Program-made: the position numbers and the translations under genes | Notes under the pieces: generated by a model | Database searches by the model: none | What the model was told of the DNA's origin: nothing | Seen by the model: the letters and a program-made list of their open reading frames with translations, nothing else | Part shown: piece after piece, positions 26,603-35,798 of the stretch | How the letters are laid out: the number at the start of each line of letters is the position of its first letter | Position numbering within the stretch: position 1 is the first letter of the stretch | Origin: Paenibacillus sp. 1001270B_150601_E10 | GTDB taxonomy: Bacteria > Bacillota > Bacilli > Paenibacillales > Paenibacillaceae | DNA length: 50,909 nt | Direction of reading: 5' to 3' | NCBI RefSeq assembly: GCF_015558675.1 | Contig: NZ_JADMOL010000002.1 | Location: 460,138 to 511,046, forward strand

Positions 26603-27457
26603 ATGGAACCATTTGAACAGACTAAACTTCAAGCCGGGGACGGCTGTTATATAACTGCGTTGCTGCTAAAGAAGTGGACGGAGAATGTTCCTGGATTAAC
26701 GGCAGGCTATACAACAAGACAAGGCGGAGTAAGCGAGGCTCCCTATGATTCCATGAACATGGCTCTTCATGTGAATGATGATCCTAAGCATGTGATGCGC
26801 AATCGCGAGCTGCTGGCAAGTGCTGTAGGGCTTCCTTTTGATTCGTACACCTGTGCCGAGCAGGTTCACAGCAATCATGTACATATCGTTAACCTCACGG
26901 ATCGCGGCAAGGGCAGAAGCCTTCGAGAGGATGCGATTCAGGATGCCGATGCACTGGTTACTAAAGAAGAGGGGCTGCTTCTCAATTCGTTTTATGCAGA
27001 TTGTGTCCCTCTTCTGTTCGTAGACCCCGTTCAGCGGGTGATTGGTCTTGCACATGCGGGCTGGAAGGGCACCGTGCTTGGCATTGCCATGAAGACGGTG
27101 GAACGTATGAAAGAGAGCTTTGGAAGCGATCCTAATACTATTCTTGCAGCGATCGGACCCTCTATTAGCTCTTGCTGCTATGAAGTGGACGAGCGGGTGA
27201 TTGCGCCTGTGAAGGAACTGCTCAGTGCGCATTCAATTTCGGAAGAAGGAATCCTTAAGCCATCGCAGCAAGGTCGAGCCATGCTTAATTTGCGAGAAAT
27301 CAATCGAGAATTGCTGCTCAAAGCAGGAATTTTGGCGTCTCATATCGAATGTACTACTTGGTGTACCAGCTGTCATTCCGAGCTTTTCTTCTCACATCGC
27401 AGAGATGGGGGCAAGACAGGCCGCATGGCAAGCTGGATTGGTTGGAAGAAGGGATGA
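26603..27457 (+). CDS. pgeF: YlmD/PgeF-family (YfiH, LACC1-like) protein
   Basis: A 284-residue Cu/Zn-binding protein of the YfiH/LACC1 family. Members are described as polyphenol oxidases, as purine nucleoside-processing enzymes and as a peptidoglycan editing factor (PgeF). Family marks are TAGYTTRQGGVSEAPYDSMNM, AEQVHSNHVHIV, FYADCVPLLFVDP and GLAHAGWKGT, carrying the metal-ligand His, Cys and His. The late CTWC region is TCHSELFFSHRRDGGKTGR. In Firmicutes it lies beside ylmE and sepF. Family certain, substrate uncertain. Confidence 0.93.
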   Translation: MEPFEQTKLQAGDGCYITALLLKKWTENVPGLTAGYTTRQGGVSEAPYDSMNMALHVNDDPKHVMRNRELLASAVGLPFDSYTCAEQVHSNHVHIVNLTDRGKGRSLREDAIQDADALVTKEEGLLLNSFYADCVPLLFVDPVQRVIGLAHAGWKGTVLGIAMKTVERMKESFGSDPNTILAAIGPSISSCCYEVDERVIAPVKELLSAHSISEEGILKPSQQGRAMLNLREINRELLLKAGILASHIECTTWCTSCHSELFFSHRRDGGKTGRMASWIGWKKG

Positions 27458-27461
27458 AAAG

Positions 27462-28151
27462 ATGACATTAGAACAACGCATTCAAGACGTGGAAGCGAGA
27501 ATAGAAGCTGCATGTGAACGAAGCGGTCGCAAGCGTCAAGATGTGAATGTGATTGCAGTAACGAAGTATGTATCATTGGAATCAACAGGATCGGCAATTC
27601 GTGCTGGCCTGACACAAATAGGCGAGAACCGTTGGCAGGATGCCGAGGCGAAGTGGAACGCCTTTCACGATCAGGCGACCTGGCACTTTATCGGTTCCTT
27701 GCAATCCAACAAAGCAAAAGAAGTAGTCGGCAGATTTGCTTATATCCACTCGTTAGATCGCCTCTCTCTTGCGAAGGCGATTGATAAGCAGGCAAAGGAG
27801 CTTGAAGTTAAGGTGCCTTGCTTTGTTCAGGTGAACGTTTCTGGAGAAGAAAGCAAGCAGGGCTTAGCGCCGTCAGAGGTCGCTGACTTTTTGCAGCAGC
27901 TAAAGCAATATTCTCATATTCAACCGATTGGGTTGATGACGATGGCTCCTTTCGAAGCAGAGCCTGAAGAGACAAGACCTGTATTCCGCGGGCTTCGCGA
28001 GCTGAGAGATGAACTGAACCGTACGTGTGAATTGGAACAACCGCTAACTGAATTGTCAATGGGAATGTCTAATGATTTTGAAGTCGCCATTGAAGAAGGG
28101 GCAACTTGGGTTCGGCTTGGCTCTATCCTGGTAGGGAAGGAAGGGGAATAG
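27462..28151 (+). CDS. ylmE: YggS/YlmE-family PLP homeostasis protein
   Basis: A 229-residue single-domain PLP-binding barrel, homologous to the N-domain of alanine racemase (PLPBP/YggS). NVIAVTKYVS holds the PLP lysine. GENRWQDAEAKW, WHFIGSLQSNKAK, VNVSGEESKQGL and LSMGMSNDFEVAIEEGATWVRLGS are family motifs. It buffers cellular PLP rather than acting as an enzyme. The ATG at 27462, 5 nt after pgeF, matches the family start; the frame extends upstream inside pgeF without coding value. Confidence 0.93.
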   Translation: MTLEQRIQDVEARIEAACERSGRKRQDVNVIAVTKYVSLESTGSAIRAGLTQIGENRWQDAEAKWNAFHDQATWHFIGSLQSNKAKEVVGRFAYIHSLDRLSLAKAIDKQAKELEVKVPCFVQVNVSGEESKQGLAPSEVADFLQQLKQYSHIQPIGLMTMAPFEAEPEETRPVFRGLRELRDELNRTCELEQPLTELSMGMSNDFEVAIEEGATWVRLGSILVGKEGE

Positions 28152-28152
28152 C

Positions 28153-28605
28153 ATGGGTGTAATGAACCGTTTTTTGAATTTTATCGGCATGCAGGATGAG
28201 GAAGAGTATACGGAGCGGGAGAAGGTTGCTCAGATGGATGAATATGAGGCTGAACCGGAACCGACCGTATTTGAATCTCGCAAGGCAACAAAGGGGTCTA
28301 ATATTGTGAGCATTCATTCCCAGAAGGCGTCTAAAATGGTTCTATACGAGCCGAGATCCTATGATGAAGCGCAGGAAATAGCGGATCATATTCGCAATCG
28401 CCGCTCGGTTGTTATTAATTTACAACGCATTCGCAGCGATCAAGCGCTTCGGATTATCGATTTTTTGAGTGGAACCGTGTATGCTTTAAGTGGGAACATT
28501 TCTAAGATAGGAAGCAATATCTTTTTATGCGTGCCTGAGAATGTTGAGATTCAGGGCTCTATTACGGAAATGTTTGCAGAGGAAGATCACAATCGAATGA
28601 GGTGA
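28153..28605 (+). CDS. sepF: Cell division protein SepF
   Basis: A 150-residue FtsZ-membrane tether. The N-terminal membrane-binding helix is GVMNRFLNFIG, followed by an acidic variable linker. The SepF core begins SKMVLYEPRSYDEAQEIADHIRNRRSVVINLQRI and continues DFLSGTVYALSGNISKIGSNIFLCVPENVEI. It forms arcs that bundle FtsZ and overlaps FtsA in function. It starts 2 nt after ylmE, indicating a tight operon. Confidence 0.95.
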   Translation: MGVMNRFLNFIGMQDEEEYTEREKVAQMDEYEAEPEPTVFESRKATKGSNIVSIHSQKASKMVLYEPRSYDEAQEIADHIRNRRSVVINLQRIRSDQALRIIDFLSGTVYALSGNISKIGSNIFLCVPENVEIQGSITEMFAEEDHNRMR

Positions 28606-28608
28606 ACC

Positions 28609-28884
28609 ATGTTACAAAGTCAAATTGTGACTTATCTGAACTATTTGTTTCAAATTTATTGGTGGATGATCATTATTTATGTGCTGATGTCTTGGATTCC
28701 AAATGTAAGATCCAGCTTTATTGGTGAAATCCTTGGCAAGCTGGTTGAACCGTACTTGTCCATATTCCGACGCTTCATCCCGCCAATTGGGGGTATGCTG
28801 GACATTTCGCCGATCATCGCGTTGTTTGTACTTAACTTCGTCCAACTTGGTTTAATTACGGTTGTACAAACCATCTTAGGATAG
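28609..28884 (+). CDS. ylmG: YggT/YlmG-family membrane protein
   Basis: A 91-residue protein with two hydrophobic segments (about 8-28 and 66-88) around the YggT core (MSWIPNVRSSFIGEILGKLVEPYLSIFRRFIPPIGG). The role is poorly defined; the family is linked to division-site or envelope organisation, and in chloroplasts to nucleoid distribution. It is conserved between sepF and ylmH. Confidence 0.92.
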   Translation: MLQSQIVTYLNYLFQIYWWMIIIYVLMSWIPNVRSSFIGEILGKLVEPYLSIFRRFIPPIGGMLDISPIIALFVLNFVQLGLITVVQTILG

Positions 28885-28905
28885 AATACGCTGGAGAATG
28901 AAGCT

Positions 28906-29691
28906 ATGTCCATGGATTCGATAATGGTCCATTTCCATCCCGATGAACGCGTCTTCGTTGATCGTGCGATGGACTGGGTTAATCATGCCGCGGAGAATCA
29001 TGAAGTCCGACTGACTGACTTTTTAGATCCGCGGCAAGCATACATATTGCAGACGCTTGTGAATCGAAACCCTGACGTCCATATGAGGCTTGATGGAGGA
29101 TCGGTGAACGCAGAGCGTTGCCGTGCGATTGTTGCACCGGATTATGTCTATCTGGATGGAGAAGAGATGGACATGCAGGTGCTTTCTATTCATTCGCGTG
29201 ATCAAAAATTTGCTGCTCTTGAGCACAGTGATTATATGGGAGCCGTTCTTGGCCTTGGGATTAAAAGGGACAAGATCGGCGATATCCATGTGTCAGAAGA
29301 AGGCTGCCATGTTGTCGTAACTGCTGATATCGCACCTTTTCTCGATACGCACTTAAGGCAAGTGCATCGCGTTCCTGTGATGACAGAGCTGCTCCCCGTT
29401 GAAGAGCTTCGTGCCATGAGCACTTCCTTCCAAATGCTGAATCTGTCCGTTGCTTCCATGCGCCTAGACGGCATCGCAAGCGACGTATTTCGACTCAGCC
29501 GTACTAAAATTGTCCAGCCGATCAAAGCAGGCAGGTGTAGAGTGAACTGGAAGAATGAAGAGGATCCATCCACGATCCTACGCGCTGGCGACATCGTATC
29601 TTTAAAGGGATTTGGACGGTTTAAAGTCATCGAGATCGAAGGCGTAACGAAGAAGGGACGAATGCGAGTAAGCGTGGGGATTTATGCATAA
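28906..29691 (+). CDS. ylmH: YlmH-family S4-domain RNA-binding protein
   Basis: A 261-residue protein. Its C-terminal S4 domain (about 183-250) contains ASDVFRLSRTKIVQPIKAGRCRVNW and RAGDIVSLKGFGRFKV. The N-terminal part matches YlmH (FHPDERVFVDRAMDWV, TDFLDPRQAYILQTLVNR). Recent work on B. subtilis YlmH places it on stalled large ribosomal subunits in quality control; here this is inferred from family membership. It is followed by divIVA, as in relatives. Confidence 0.92.
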   Translation: MSMDSIMVHFHPDERVFVDRAMDWVNHAAENHEVRLTDFLDPRQAYILQTLVNRNPDVHMRLDGGSVNAERCRAIVAPDYVYLDGEEMDMQVLSIHSRDQKFAALEHSDYMGAVLGLGIKRDKIGDIHVSEEGCHVVVTADIAPFLDTHLRQVHRVPVMTELLPVEELRAMSTSFQMLNLSVASMRLDGIASDVFRLSRTKIVQPIKAGRCRVNWKNEEDPSTILRAGDIVSLKGFGRFKVIEIEGVTKKGRMRVSVGIYA

Positions 29692-29804
29692 GCTGAAAGT
29701 AGAATTCGGCTTTGGTGACAAAGCAGGAATTAAGTCCGTTCTTGTCGAATAATCGTAGAAAAACATCCAAATGAGCTCGTACAATTCTAGGGAGGTGTGA
29801 TAAT

Positions 29805-30287
29805 ATGCCATTGACACCATTGGACATACATAATAAGGAGTTCAGCCGCAAGCTGCGCGGCTATGACGAAGATGAAGTAAATGAATTCCTTGATCATATC
29901 ATGAAGGACTTTGAAGCGCTGATTCGTGAGAACAAAGAGATTCAGAATCACAATAAGCTTCTTCAGGAAAAGCTCGATCATTTTGCGAACATTGAGGAAA
30001 CGCTCAGCAAGACGATCATCGTTGCCCAAGAAGCTGCGGATGAAGTGAAGCACAATGCGAAGAAGGAAGCACAGCTAATCTTGAAGGAAGCAGAGAAGAA
30101 TGCGGATCGTATCGTGAATGATGCGCTTGCCAAGTCTCGCCGAATCTCAATTGAAGTCGAAGAGCTTCGCAAGCAGGCTTCGATCTATCGCGCTCGCTTC
30201 CGCACCTTAGTGGAAGCACAGCTTGAGCTGCTGAGCCAAGATGGCTGGGATCAACTGGAGCAGGTAGAGCTAAAAGAATTGATTTAA
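29805..30287 (+). CDS. divIVA: DivIVA-family curvature-sensing protein
   Basis: A 160-residue coiled-coil protein. The N-terminal DivIVA domain (MPLTPLDIHNKEFSRKLRGYDEDEVNEFLD) is the lipid-binding part, and long coiled coils fill about 33-145. DivIVA marks negatively curved membrane at septa and poles and recruits MinJ/MinCD and, in sporulation, chromosome anchors. AGGGAGGTG lies before the ATG. The 113-nt gap to ylmH has no clear terminator. Confidence 0.95.
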   Translation: MPLTPLDIHNKEFSRKLRGYDEDEVNEFLDHIMKDFEALIRENKEIQNHNKLLQEKLDHFANIEETLSKTIIVAQEAADEVKHNAKKEAQLILKEAEKNADRIVNDALAKSRRISIEVEELRKQASIYRARFRTLVEAQLELLSQDGWDQLEQVELKELI

Positions 30288-30306
30288 TCATAGGCGTGTA
30301 TCAGGT

Positions 30307-30345
30307 TTGACTTTTTTCTGAAAACACGTTATAACTAGGTATAAT
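30307..30345 (+). promoter_or_regulatory. SigA promoter of the ileS T-box transcript
   Basis: TTGACT (30307-30312), 17-nt spacer, TATAAC (30330-30335). A TATAAT also lies at 30340-30345. It sits directly after divIVA and ahead of the T-box leader. Confidence 0.7.
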
Positions 30346-30359
30346 TCAATCATATTGGA

Positions 30360-30682
30360 TAACATCCATGAGGGGAACGCGCCATTGTGTTTATGTTCGC
30401 CAGAGAGTCGGGGTAAGCTGAGAACCGATGATCATAGCGCATTTGGACATCATCCCTGAGATATTAAGCTGAACGTACTTGGCTTCGTCAAGCTGACCTG
30501 CCTTGTATCTTAAGCTTGATCGGCTCCCGCCGTTATACGGGTGCATTCCTTGGATTAAGGAGTGTAACAGAGTGCCGCGTGAAGACAAAGAAGGTGTGTA
30601 ATCGCCGATGTCTACATGAGTCATGCGGAACAAGGGTGGTAACGCGAGCAAGCCTCGTCCCTTTATTGGGACGGGGTTTTAT
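30360..30682 (+). promoter_or_regulatory. T-box leader controlling ileS
   Basis: A tRNA-sensing transcription attenuator. AGAGAGTCGGGG (from 30402), then the stem I elements, precede the T-box AGGGTGGTAACGCGAG (30633-30648). Its TGGT bulge is complementary to ACCA, the 3' end expected of uncharged tRNA-Ile. The terminator stem is AAGCCTCGTCCC/GGGACGGGGTTT (30650-30661/30668-30679) followed by Ts; the T-box sequence competes with it to form the antiterminator. Ile codons near the expected specifier loop include ATT at 30463-30465, but I could not fix the specifier. Low charging of tRNA-Ile should raise ileS transcription. Confidence 0.93.
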
Positions 30683-30714
30683 TTGTTTATAGAGAGCTGA
30701 AAGGACTGAGAGTA

Positions 30715-33700
30715 GTGAAGAAGGTTGACGTGAGAGAAAAGGCTCGCGATCGTGAGCTGCGCGTGCTGCGCAAGTGGAATGAAGAGGATACCTTTAAAAA
30801 AACGATGGAGTCCCGCGAGGACAAGCCAAACTTCGTGTTCTATGAAGGACCGCCTACAGCAAATGGTGCTCCGCACATTGGTCACGTGCTAGGCCGCGTT
30901 ATTAAGGACTTTATCGGACGTTATAAGACGATGTCCGGTTATCGAGTTGTTCGTAAAGCGGGCTGGGATACGCATGGTCTCCCGGTTGAGCTTGGTGTTG
31001 AAAAGCAACTTGGCATTTCCGGCAAGCATGAGATTGAGAACTACGGCGTTGAGGCATTTGTTCAAAAATGTAAAGACAGCGTATTCGAATATGAGCATAA
31101 GTGGCGTGAGCTGACAGAAGCGATCGGCTACTGGACAGATATGGACCATCCTTATATCACGCTTGATAATCGTTATATCGAAAGCGTGTGGAACATTCTC
31201 GCCACGATTCATGACAAGGATCTCCTGTATCGTGGACATCGCGTAAGCCCATATTGTCCTTCCTGTCAGACCACTCTTAGCTCTCACGAGGTGGCGCAAG
31301 GATACGAGACGGTGAAGGATCTTTCAGCGACAGTCAAATTTACGCTTCGTGACAGCGGTGATCATGTGCTGGCTTGGACGACAACGCCATGGACGCTGCC
31401 TTCCCACGTTGCACTTGCGATGAACCCAGAGATGGATTATGTTCGCGTGAAGCAGGGTGAAGAAGTATTCATCGTTGCAAAGAACTTGGCAGATGATGTG
31501 ATGGCTGAAGGCTACGAAGTATTGTCGACGCACAAGGGCTCAGAATTTATCGGAAAGAGCTATGAGGCTCCATTCCCTTATGTCGTTCCTGAAAAAGGCC
31601 ACTATATCGTAGGCGCTGACTTCGTTACGGATTCAAGTGGTACAGGTATCGTTCATATGGCGCCTGCGCACGGTGAAGACGACTATCGTGCGATCCGCGA
31701 CAATGGCTTGAGCTTCATTAGCGTTGTAGATGCTAGCGGCAAATTTACAGCGGAAGTCACAGACTTTGCTGGCCGCTTTGTGAAGGATTGCGACATCGAT
31801 ATCGTGAAGATGCTTTCCGAGAGAGGCAAGCTGTTCAGCAAAGAAAAATATGAGCACAGCTATCCATTCTGTTGGCGCTGTAAGTCACCATTGCTGTATT
31901 ATGCAACAGAATCTTGGTTCATTAAGACCACAGCGGTTAAAGAACAATTAATAGAAAATAATAAAAAAGTCAACTGGTACCCTGCCCACATTCGTGATGG
32001 ACGCTTTGGTAACTTCCTGGAAGACTTGATTGATTGGAACATTTCACGTAACCGCTACTGGGGTACACCGCTTAACGTATGGGTGTGCCAATCCTGTAAT
32101 GGGGAGTTCGCTCCACACAGCCATGAGGAACTGCGCGCACGGTCGATAGAACCTATCAGTGAAGACTTAGAACTTCATAAGCCATTTGTCGATGAAGTGA
32201 AGCTATCCTGCCCGCATTGTGAAGGCGGCGTAATGGAGCGTACTTCCGAAGTAATTGATGTATGGTTTGACAGCGGATCGATGCCGTTTGCTCAATATCA
32301 TCACCCATTTGGCGATGAGAAGACATTCCAAGAGCAATATCCAGCAGATATGATCTGTGAGGGTATCGACCAGACTCGTGGCTGGTTCTACAGTTTGCTT
32401 GCTGTATCTACGCTCTACAACGGACAGGCGCCATACAAATCGGTTATCGCCACAGGCCACATTCTAGATGAGAACGGGCAAAAAATGTCCAAGTCGAAAG
32501 GGAATGTAATCGACCCGTGGGATATTATTAATGAGTTCGGCACCGATGCATTCCGTTGGGCGCTTCTTTCTGACAGCGCACCGTGGAACTCGAAGCGCTT
32601 CTCGAAGCAAATTGTAGCTGAGGCGAAATCTAAAGTCATCGATACGCTTGTCAATACACATGCCTTCTATACGCTGTACGCGCTTATTGACAACTACGAT
32701 CCGAGTGCATACCCGGAACGTGCTTCTGAGAACAAGCTGGATCGTTGGATTCTGTCTCGCCTGAATTCTTTGATCACGACTGTAGCAAAAGGACTTGAAG
32801 CAAATGACTTCTTGAATCCTGCTAAAGCGATCGAGAACTATGTAGATGAGCTCAGCAACTGGTATATCCGCCGTTCTCGCGACCGCTTCTGGGGAAGCGG
32901 CATGACAGAGGATAAGCTGTCTGCTTACCAAACCCTTCGTCAGGTGCTCTTAACGCTATCTAAGATGATTGCTCCATATGCACCAATGATTGCTGAGGAT
33001 ATCTATGGCAACCTTGGCGGAAGCATGGAGAGCGTGCACCTTGATCAATATCCTCAAGCGGATGCATCGGCTATTGACGAGGAGCTTGAGCGTGACATGG
33101 AGACCGCTCGTCAGATCGTTGAACTTGCTCGCAACGTACGTAACGAGACAGGAATCAAGACTCGCCAACCGCTTTCGGAGTTGATCGTGTCGATGGATCA
33201 AGAGTTTGACCTCGCTGGCTATGAGGAGGTCATCAAGGACGAGATCAACGTGAAGAGCATTGTTGTGGAAACGAGCGACAGCGGATTCGTTGATTTCAAC
33301 TTGAAGCTGAACCTCAAAGTTGCGGGTAAGAAGTTCGGCAAAAATGTAGGTCCGCTCCAGCAAGCGCTCCGCACATTAAGTGCAGAAGAAGCACGTCAAG
33401 TCGTTGAGCAAGGCTTGTTCACCTTCACCAATACTGAAGGCGAAGAGCTTCAGGTGACGGAAGAAGAGCTTCTCATTGAGAAGAAGGCGAAAGAAGGCTT
33501 TGCTTCTGCTTCTGGCTATAAGCTGACGGTAGCTCTGAACACGGAGATCACGCCTGAGCTTGAGCAAGAAGGTTGGGTACGCGAGGTCGTACGTGTGATT
33601 CAAGATACACGTAAGAAGCTGGACTTGCCGATCGAGAAGCGTGTAGATATTGTTCTTCATGTCGATGGAGAGCTCAAGACAGCCATTGAGGCATTTGAAA

Positions 33701-33807
33701 CGACACTGCGTGACAATGTTCTTGTCTCGGAGTTGACTTTTGGTACTGTGGATAACATGGAGAAGATTGAGCTTGGTTCAAAAGTTATCGAGCTTGCGAT
33801 CCGCTAA
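30715..33807 (+). CDS. ileS: Isoleucyl-tRNA synthetase, long eukaryotic-like type (IleS2)
   Basis: A 1030-residue class I synthetase that charges tRNA-Ile. The signature is H54-I-G-H within NFVFYEGPPTANGAPHIGH, and K590-M-S-K-S starts KMSKSKGNVIDPW. The editing domain follows (LAWTTTPWTLPSHVALA, and GIVHMAPAHGEDD). Metal-binding cysteine pairs are CPSC, CWRC, CQSC and CPHC. Length and the FYEGPPTANG form of the first motif match the eukaryotic-like type 2 enzymes (as in B. cereus IleS2), not the roughly 920-residue B. subtilis type. Type 2 enzymes are commonly less sensitive to mupirocin (inference here). The GTG start follows AAAGGACTGAGAG; a T-box leader is upstream. Confidence 0.95.
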   Translation: MKKVDVREKARDRELRVLRKWNEEDTFKKTMESREDKPNFVFYEGPPTANGAPHIGHVLGRVIKDFIGRYKTMSGYRVVRKAGWDTHGLPVELGVEKQLGISGKHEIENYGVEAFVQKCKDSVFEYEHKWRELTEAIGYWTDMDHPYITLDNRYIESVWNILATIHDKDLLYRGHRVSPYCPSCQTTLSSHEVAQGYETVKDLSATVKFTLRDSGDHVLAWTTTPWTLPSHVALAMNPEMDYVRVKQGEEVFIVAKNLADDVMAEGYEVLSTHKGSEFIGKSYEAPFPYVVPEKGHYIVGADFVTDSSGTGIVHMAPAHGEDDYRAIRDNGLSFISVVDASGKFTAEVTDFAGRFVKDCDIDIVKMLSERGKLFSKEKYEHSYPFCWRCKSPLLYYATESWFIKTTAVKEQLIENNKKVNWYPAHIRDGRFGNFLEDLIDWNISRNRYWGTPLNVWVCQSCNGEFAPHSHEELRARSIEPISEDLELHKPFVDEVKLSCPHCEGGVMERTSEVIDVWFDSGSMPFAQYHHPFGDEKTFQEQYPADMICEGIDQTRGWFYSLLAVSTLYNGQAPYKSVIATGHILDENGQKMSKSKGNVIDPWDIINEFGTDAFRWALLSDSAPWNSKRFSKQIVAEAKSKVIDTLVNTHAFYTLYALIDNYDPSAYPERASENKLDRWILSRLNSLITTVAKGLEANDFLNPAKAIENYVDELSNWYIRRSRDRFWGSGMTEDKLSAYQTLRQVLLTLSKMIAPYAPMIAEDIYGNLGGSMESVHLDQYPQADASAIDEELERDMETARQIVELARNVRNETGIKTRQPLSELIVSMDQEFDLAGYEEVIKDEINVKSIVVETSDSGFVDFNLKLNLKVAGKKFGKNVGPLQQALRTLSAEEARQVVEQGLFTFTNTEGEELQVTEEELLIEKKAKEGFASASGYKLTVALNTEITPELEQEGWVREVVRVIQDTRKKLDLPIEKRVDIVLHVDGELKTAIEAFETTLRDNVLVSELTFGTVDNMEKIELGSKVIELAIR

Positions 33808-33927
33808 TATGCAAGTGATGGGACAGTGAAGAACTTGCTGGCCTTCGAATGTAAAATGGTGGATTGGGTCACACTACGTGTAGACACAGCAGGATAAGGT
33901 TTATGTGATGCATTCATGAAGAGTGGG

Positions 33928-33982
33928 AGAGCGTTGACCAGATGCGAAATTTCAACTTCGCACCAGGTCACGCTCTTTTTGC
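33928..33982 (+). terminator. Long hairpin terminator after ileS
   Basis: AGAGCGTTGACC plus TGCGAA pairs with TTCGCA plus GGTCACGCTCT across an AATTTCAAC-type loop, followed by T5. The stem spans 33928-33976. Confidence 0.88.
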
Positions 33983-34015
33983 AGAAGACGGTTGTCCAAG
34001 TTGGGAGTGAGATGG

Positions 34016-34393
34016 TTGAGTCAACGAAAAGATCAAATCAAGATTAAGCCAACCCCTGATGAAATACCGAAAAAACAAGAGATTCAGACCAAGACAGATC
34101 AAGAACTGCTGCATGAAACGTACACTTTGACGCAGCAGCTTGCTTGGACGCTGGAGAAATCCCGTATTCGTGAGTATAATGAATTGCTGCTTAAGCCAGG
34201 CAGGCTTATCTGGGTGAACCTGCTTGGAGGCATGGCTCGCGGCGTTGGGATTGCGATCGGTTTGACGGTCATTACCGCGACTTTGCTTTATTTTCTACAA
34301 ATGCTTGGTGCACTTAATTTGCCTATTATTGGTGATTATATCGCGGATATTGTTCGTATCGTTCAGAAGCAGCTGGACTCCAGCATGTATTAG
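34016..34393 (+). CDS. DUF5665-like small membrane protein
   Basis: About 125 residues. A hydrophilic N-terminal half contains a predicted helix (DQELLHETYTLTQQLAWTLEKSRIREYNELLLKPGRLIWVN), and one or two hydrophobic segments follow (GVGIAIGLTVITATLLYFLQML). The pattern matches DUF5665 proteins found in this place in Paenibacillus; the function is unknown. I prefer the TTG at 34016 (GGGAGTGAG just upstream) over a TTG at 33992. Its stop overlaps the stop of the convergent yteA by 4 nt. Confidence 0.75.
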   Translation: MSQRKDQIKIKPTPDEIPKKQEIQTKTDQELLHETYTLTQQLAWTLEKSRIREYNELLLKPGRLIWVNLLGGMARGVGIAIGLTVITATLLYFLQMLGALNLPIIGDYIADIVRIVQKQLDSSMY

Positions 34394-35127
34394 TGATCGA
34401 GATCTTCTACAACAGTATCAGGTTCTAACAAATGTTCGCCTTCGCCTTCATCCATGTATTGTTGATAGTGATGATTGCGTACAATGGTGACATGCCGACC
34501 TGTAATGTCTGTGGCAACGAAAGTCTCATACGTCTCGACAAACCCATCAAGCTCATCTGAAGCTTCAATATGCAGGTCATCGTAGCTGTCAATATTATTT
34601 TCTTCGTGAAGAGCAGGTGTGTTTGAATTGCCCCAGGACTCGACGATCTGCCATGCATCTTCGCCATCAAAGCCGGTTTGGTCGTTCTCATCCAGACTGG
34701 TTCTGCCAAAGGGCGGATATAGGAACTCCTCTTCTACTGGACGATTGTTGGAAACGGCTTGTTCAGGGCTATGCTCGACACAAAACATTGTTTCAGGAAT
34801 AGCATCAAGACGTTCAAAGGGAATCTCTTTTCCGCAAACGACGCAGGTGCCGTATGTTCCCTTATCAATGAGCTTCAGAGCCGTATCTATACGTTCAAGC
34901 TGCGTTTCATGGTGCTCATTCAGGGCAATGTCTTTACCGCGCTCGAACATTTCAGTACCGACATCACCGGGATGGTTGTCTATTGGGGAAAGCTCGCCTG
35001 TAGATTCACGCAAACTGTTCTCAAGCCCATAATGATCAGATTGCTGAAGGCGTTGTTCATAATCGCTTTTCATTTCCATTAAGCGTTTGCTTAGTGATTG
35101 AAGCTGCTGAGAAGTTAGATGAGGCAT
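34390..35127 (-). CDS. yteA: YteA-family TraR/DksA-type zinc-finger sporulation protein
   Basis: A 245-residue protein. It has an N-terminal helical coiled region (LTSQQLQSLSKRLMEMKSDYEQRL), the ELSPIDNHPGDVGTEMFERGKDIAL motif, and a DksA-like finger TCVVCGKEIPFERLDAIPETMFCVEH in which the fourth ligand is His rather than Cys. A long acidic tail follows. B. subtilis YteA is a SigK-dependent spore protein; the biochemical role is unknown. It is the only - strand gene between ileS and lspA and is convergent with the DUF5665-like gene. The - strand RBS is AAGGAGAA before the ATG at 35127. Confidence 0.88.
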   Translation of the reverse strand: MPHLTSQQLQSLSKRLMEMKSDYEQRLQQSDHYGLENSLRESTGELSPIDNHPGDVGTEMFERGKDIALNEHHETQLERIDTALKLIDKGTYGTCVVCGKEIPFERLDAIPETMFCVEHSPEQAVSNNRPVEEEFLYPPFGRTSLDENDQTGFDGEDAWQIVESWGNSNTPALHEENNIDSYDDLHIEASDELDGFVETYETFVATDITGRHVTIVRNHHYQQYMDEGEGEHLLEPDTVVEDLDH

Positions 35128-35229
35128 AATGATTTCTCCTTCCTAACGCGCATGCGAATGACATCTTGTTACGATATAGCATGCTCGGAATACAAAAATA
35201 ATGACATGGTAAATCAATGATGGCTCAAA

Positions 35230-35260
35230 TTGGACGTTAATTTTGAACTTGTGATACAAT
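35230..35260 (+). promoter_or_regulatory. Candidate promoter for lspA-rluD
   Basis: TTGGAC (35230-35235) and TACAAT (35255-35260) with a 19-nt spacer, in the divergent gap between yteA and lspA. The spacing is longer than ideal. Confidence 0.4.
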
Positions 35261-35312
35261 GAGCGAGTTAACATATAGAGGAGAAGTTCGATAAAGAGGT
35301 GACTTTAAGCCA

Positions 35313-35795
35313 GTGTGGTATTATGGGATTGCTTTAATTGTATTCTTATTGGATCAAGGAACGAAATGGCTGGTAGCGAATCGGATGGAGCTTCACCAGG
35401 AAATTTCGGTAATTGGAGACTTTTTCTTGATCACCTCTCATCGTAATCGGGGAGCAGCATTCGGAATTCTGCAGGAACAACGCTGGTTCTTCATCGTTGT
35501 AACGATCATTGTGGTTGCGGGATTAATATGGTATCTGCAGAAGATTCGCCATGAAAAGAGCAAGATCTTGCCGATTGGACTGTCTCTTATCCTTGGGGGA
35601 GCGATTGGGAATTTCCTAGACCGCTTGCTCTTTGGAGAGGTTGTCGATTTCCTTATGTTTAATTTCGGCAGCTACACTTTCCCGATCTTTAACGTAGCAG
35701 ACAGCGCCATTTGTATTGGGGTAGGACTTGTCCTATTGGATACGATTCTTTCCGTACGCCAAGAGAAATTAAGCGAGCAACAAGAAGGGAAATAA
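35313..35795 (+). CDS. lspA: Lipoprotein signal peptidase LspA
   Basis: A 160-residue polytopic aspartic peptidase that removes signal peptides from diacylglyceryl-modified prolipoproteins. Four membrane segments are visible. Conserved boxes are LDQGTKWLV, NRGAAFGIL, GGAIGNFLDRL and FNVADSAI, the last two holding the catalytic aspartates. GTG start with GAGGTG upstream. rluD begins 3 nt after its stop, as is usual in Firmicutes. Confidence 0.95.
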   Translation: MWYYGIALIVFLLDQGTKWLVANRMELHQEISVIGDFFLITSHRNRGAAFGILQEQRWFFIVVTIIVVAGLIWYLQKIRHEKSKILPIGLSLILGGAIGNFLDRLLFGEVVDFLMFNFGSYTFPIFNVADSAICIGVGLVLLDTILSVRQEKLSEQQEGK

Positions 35796-35798
35796 GGA

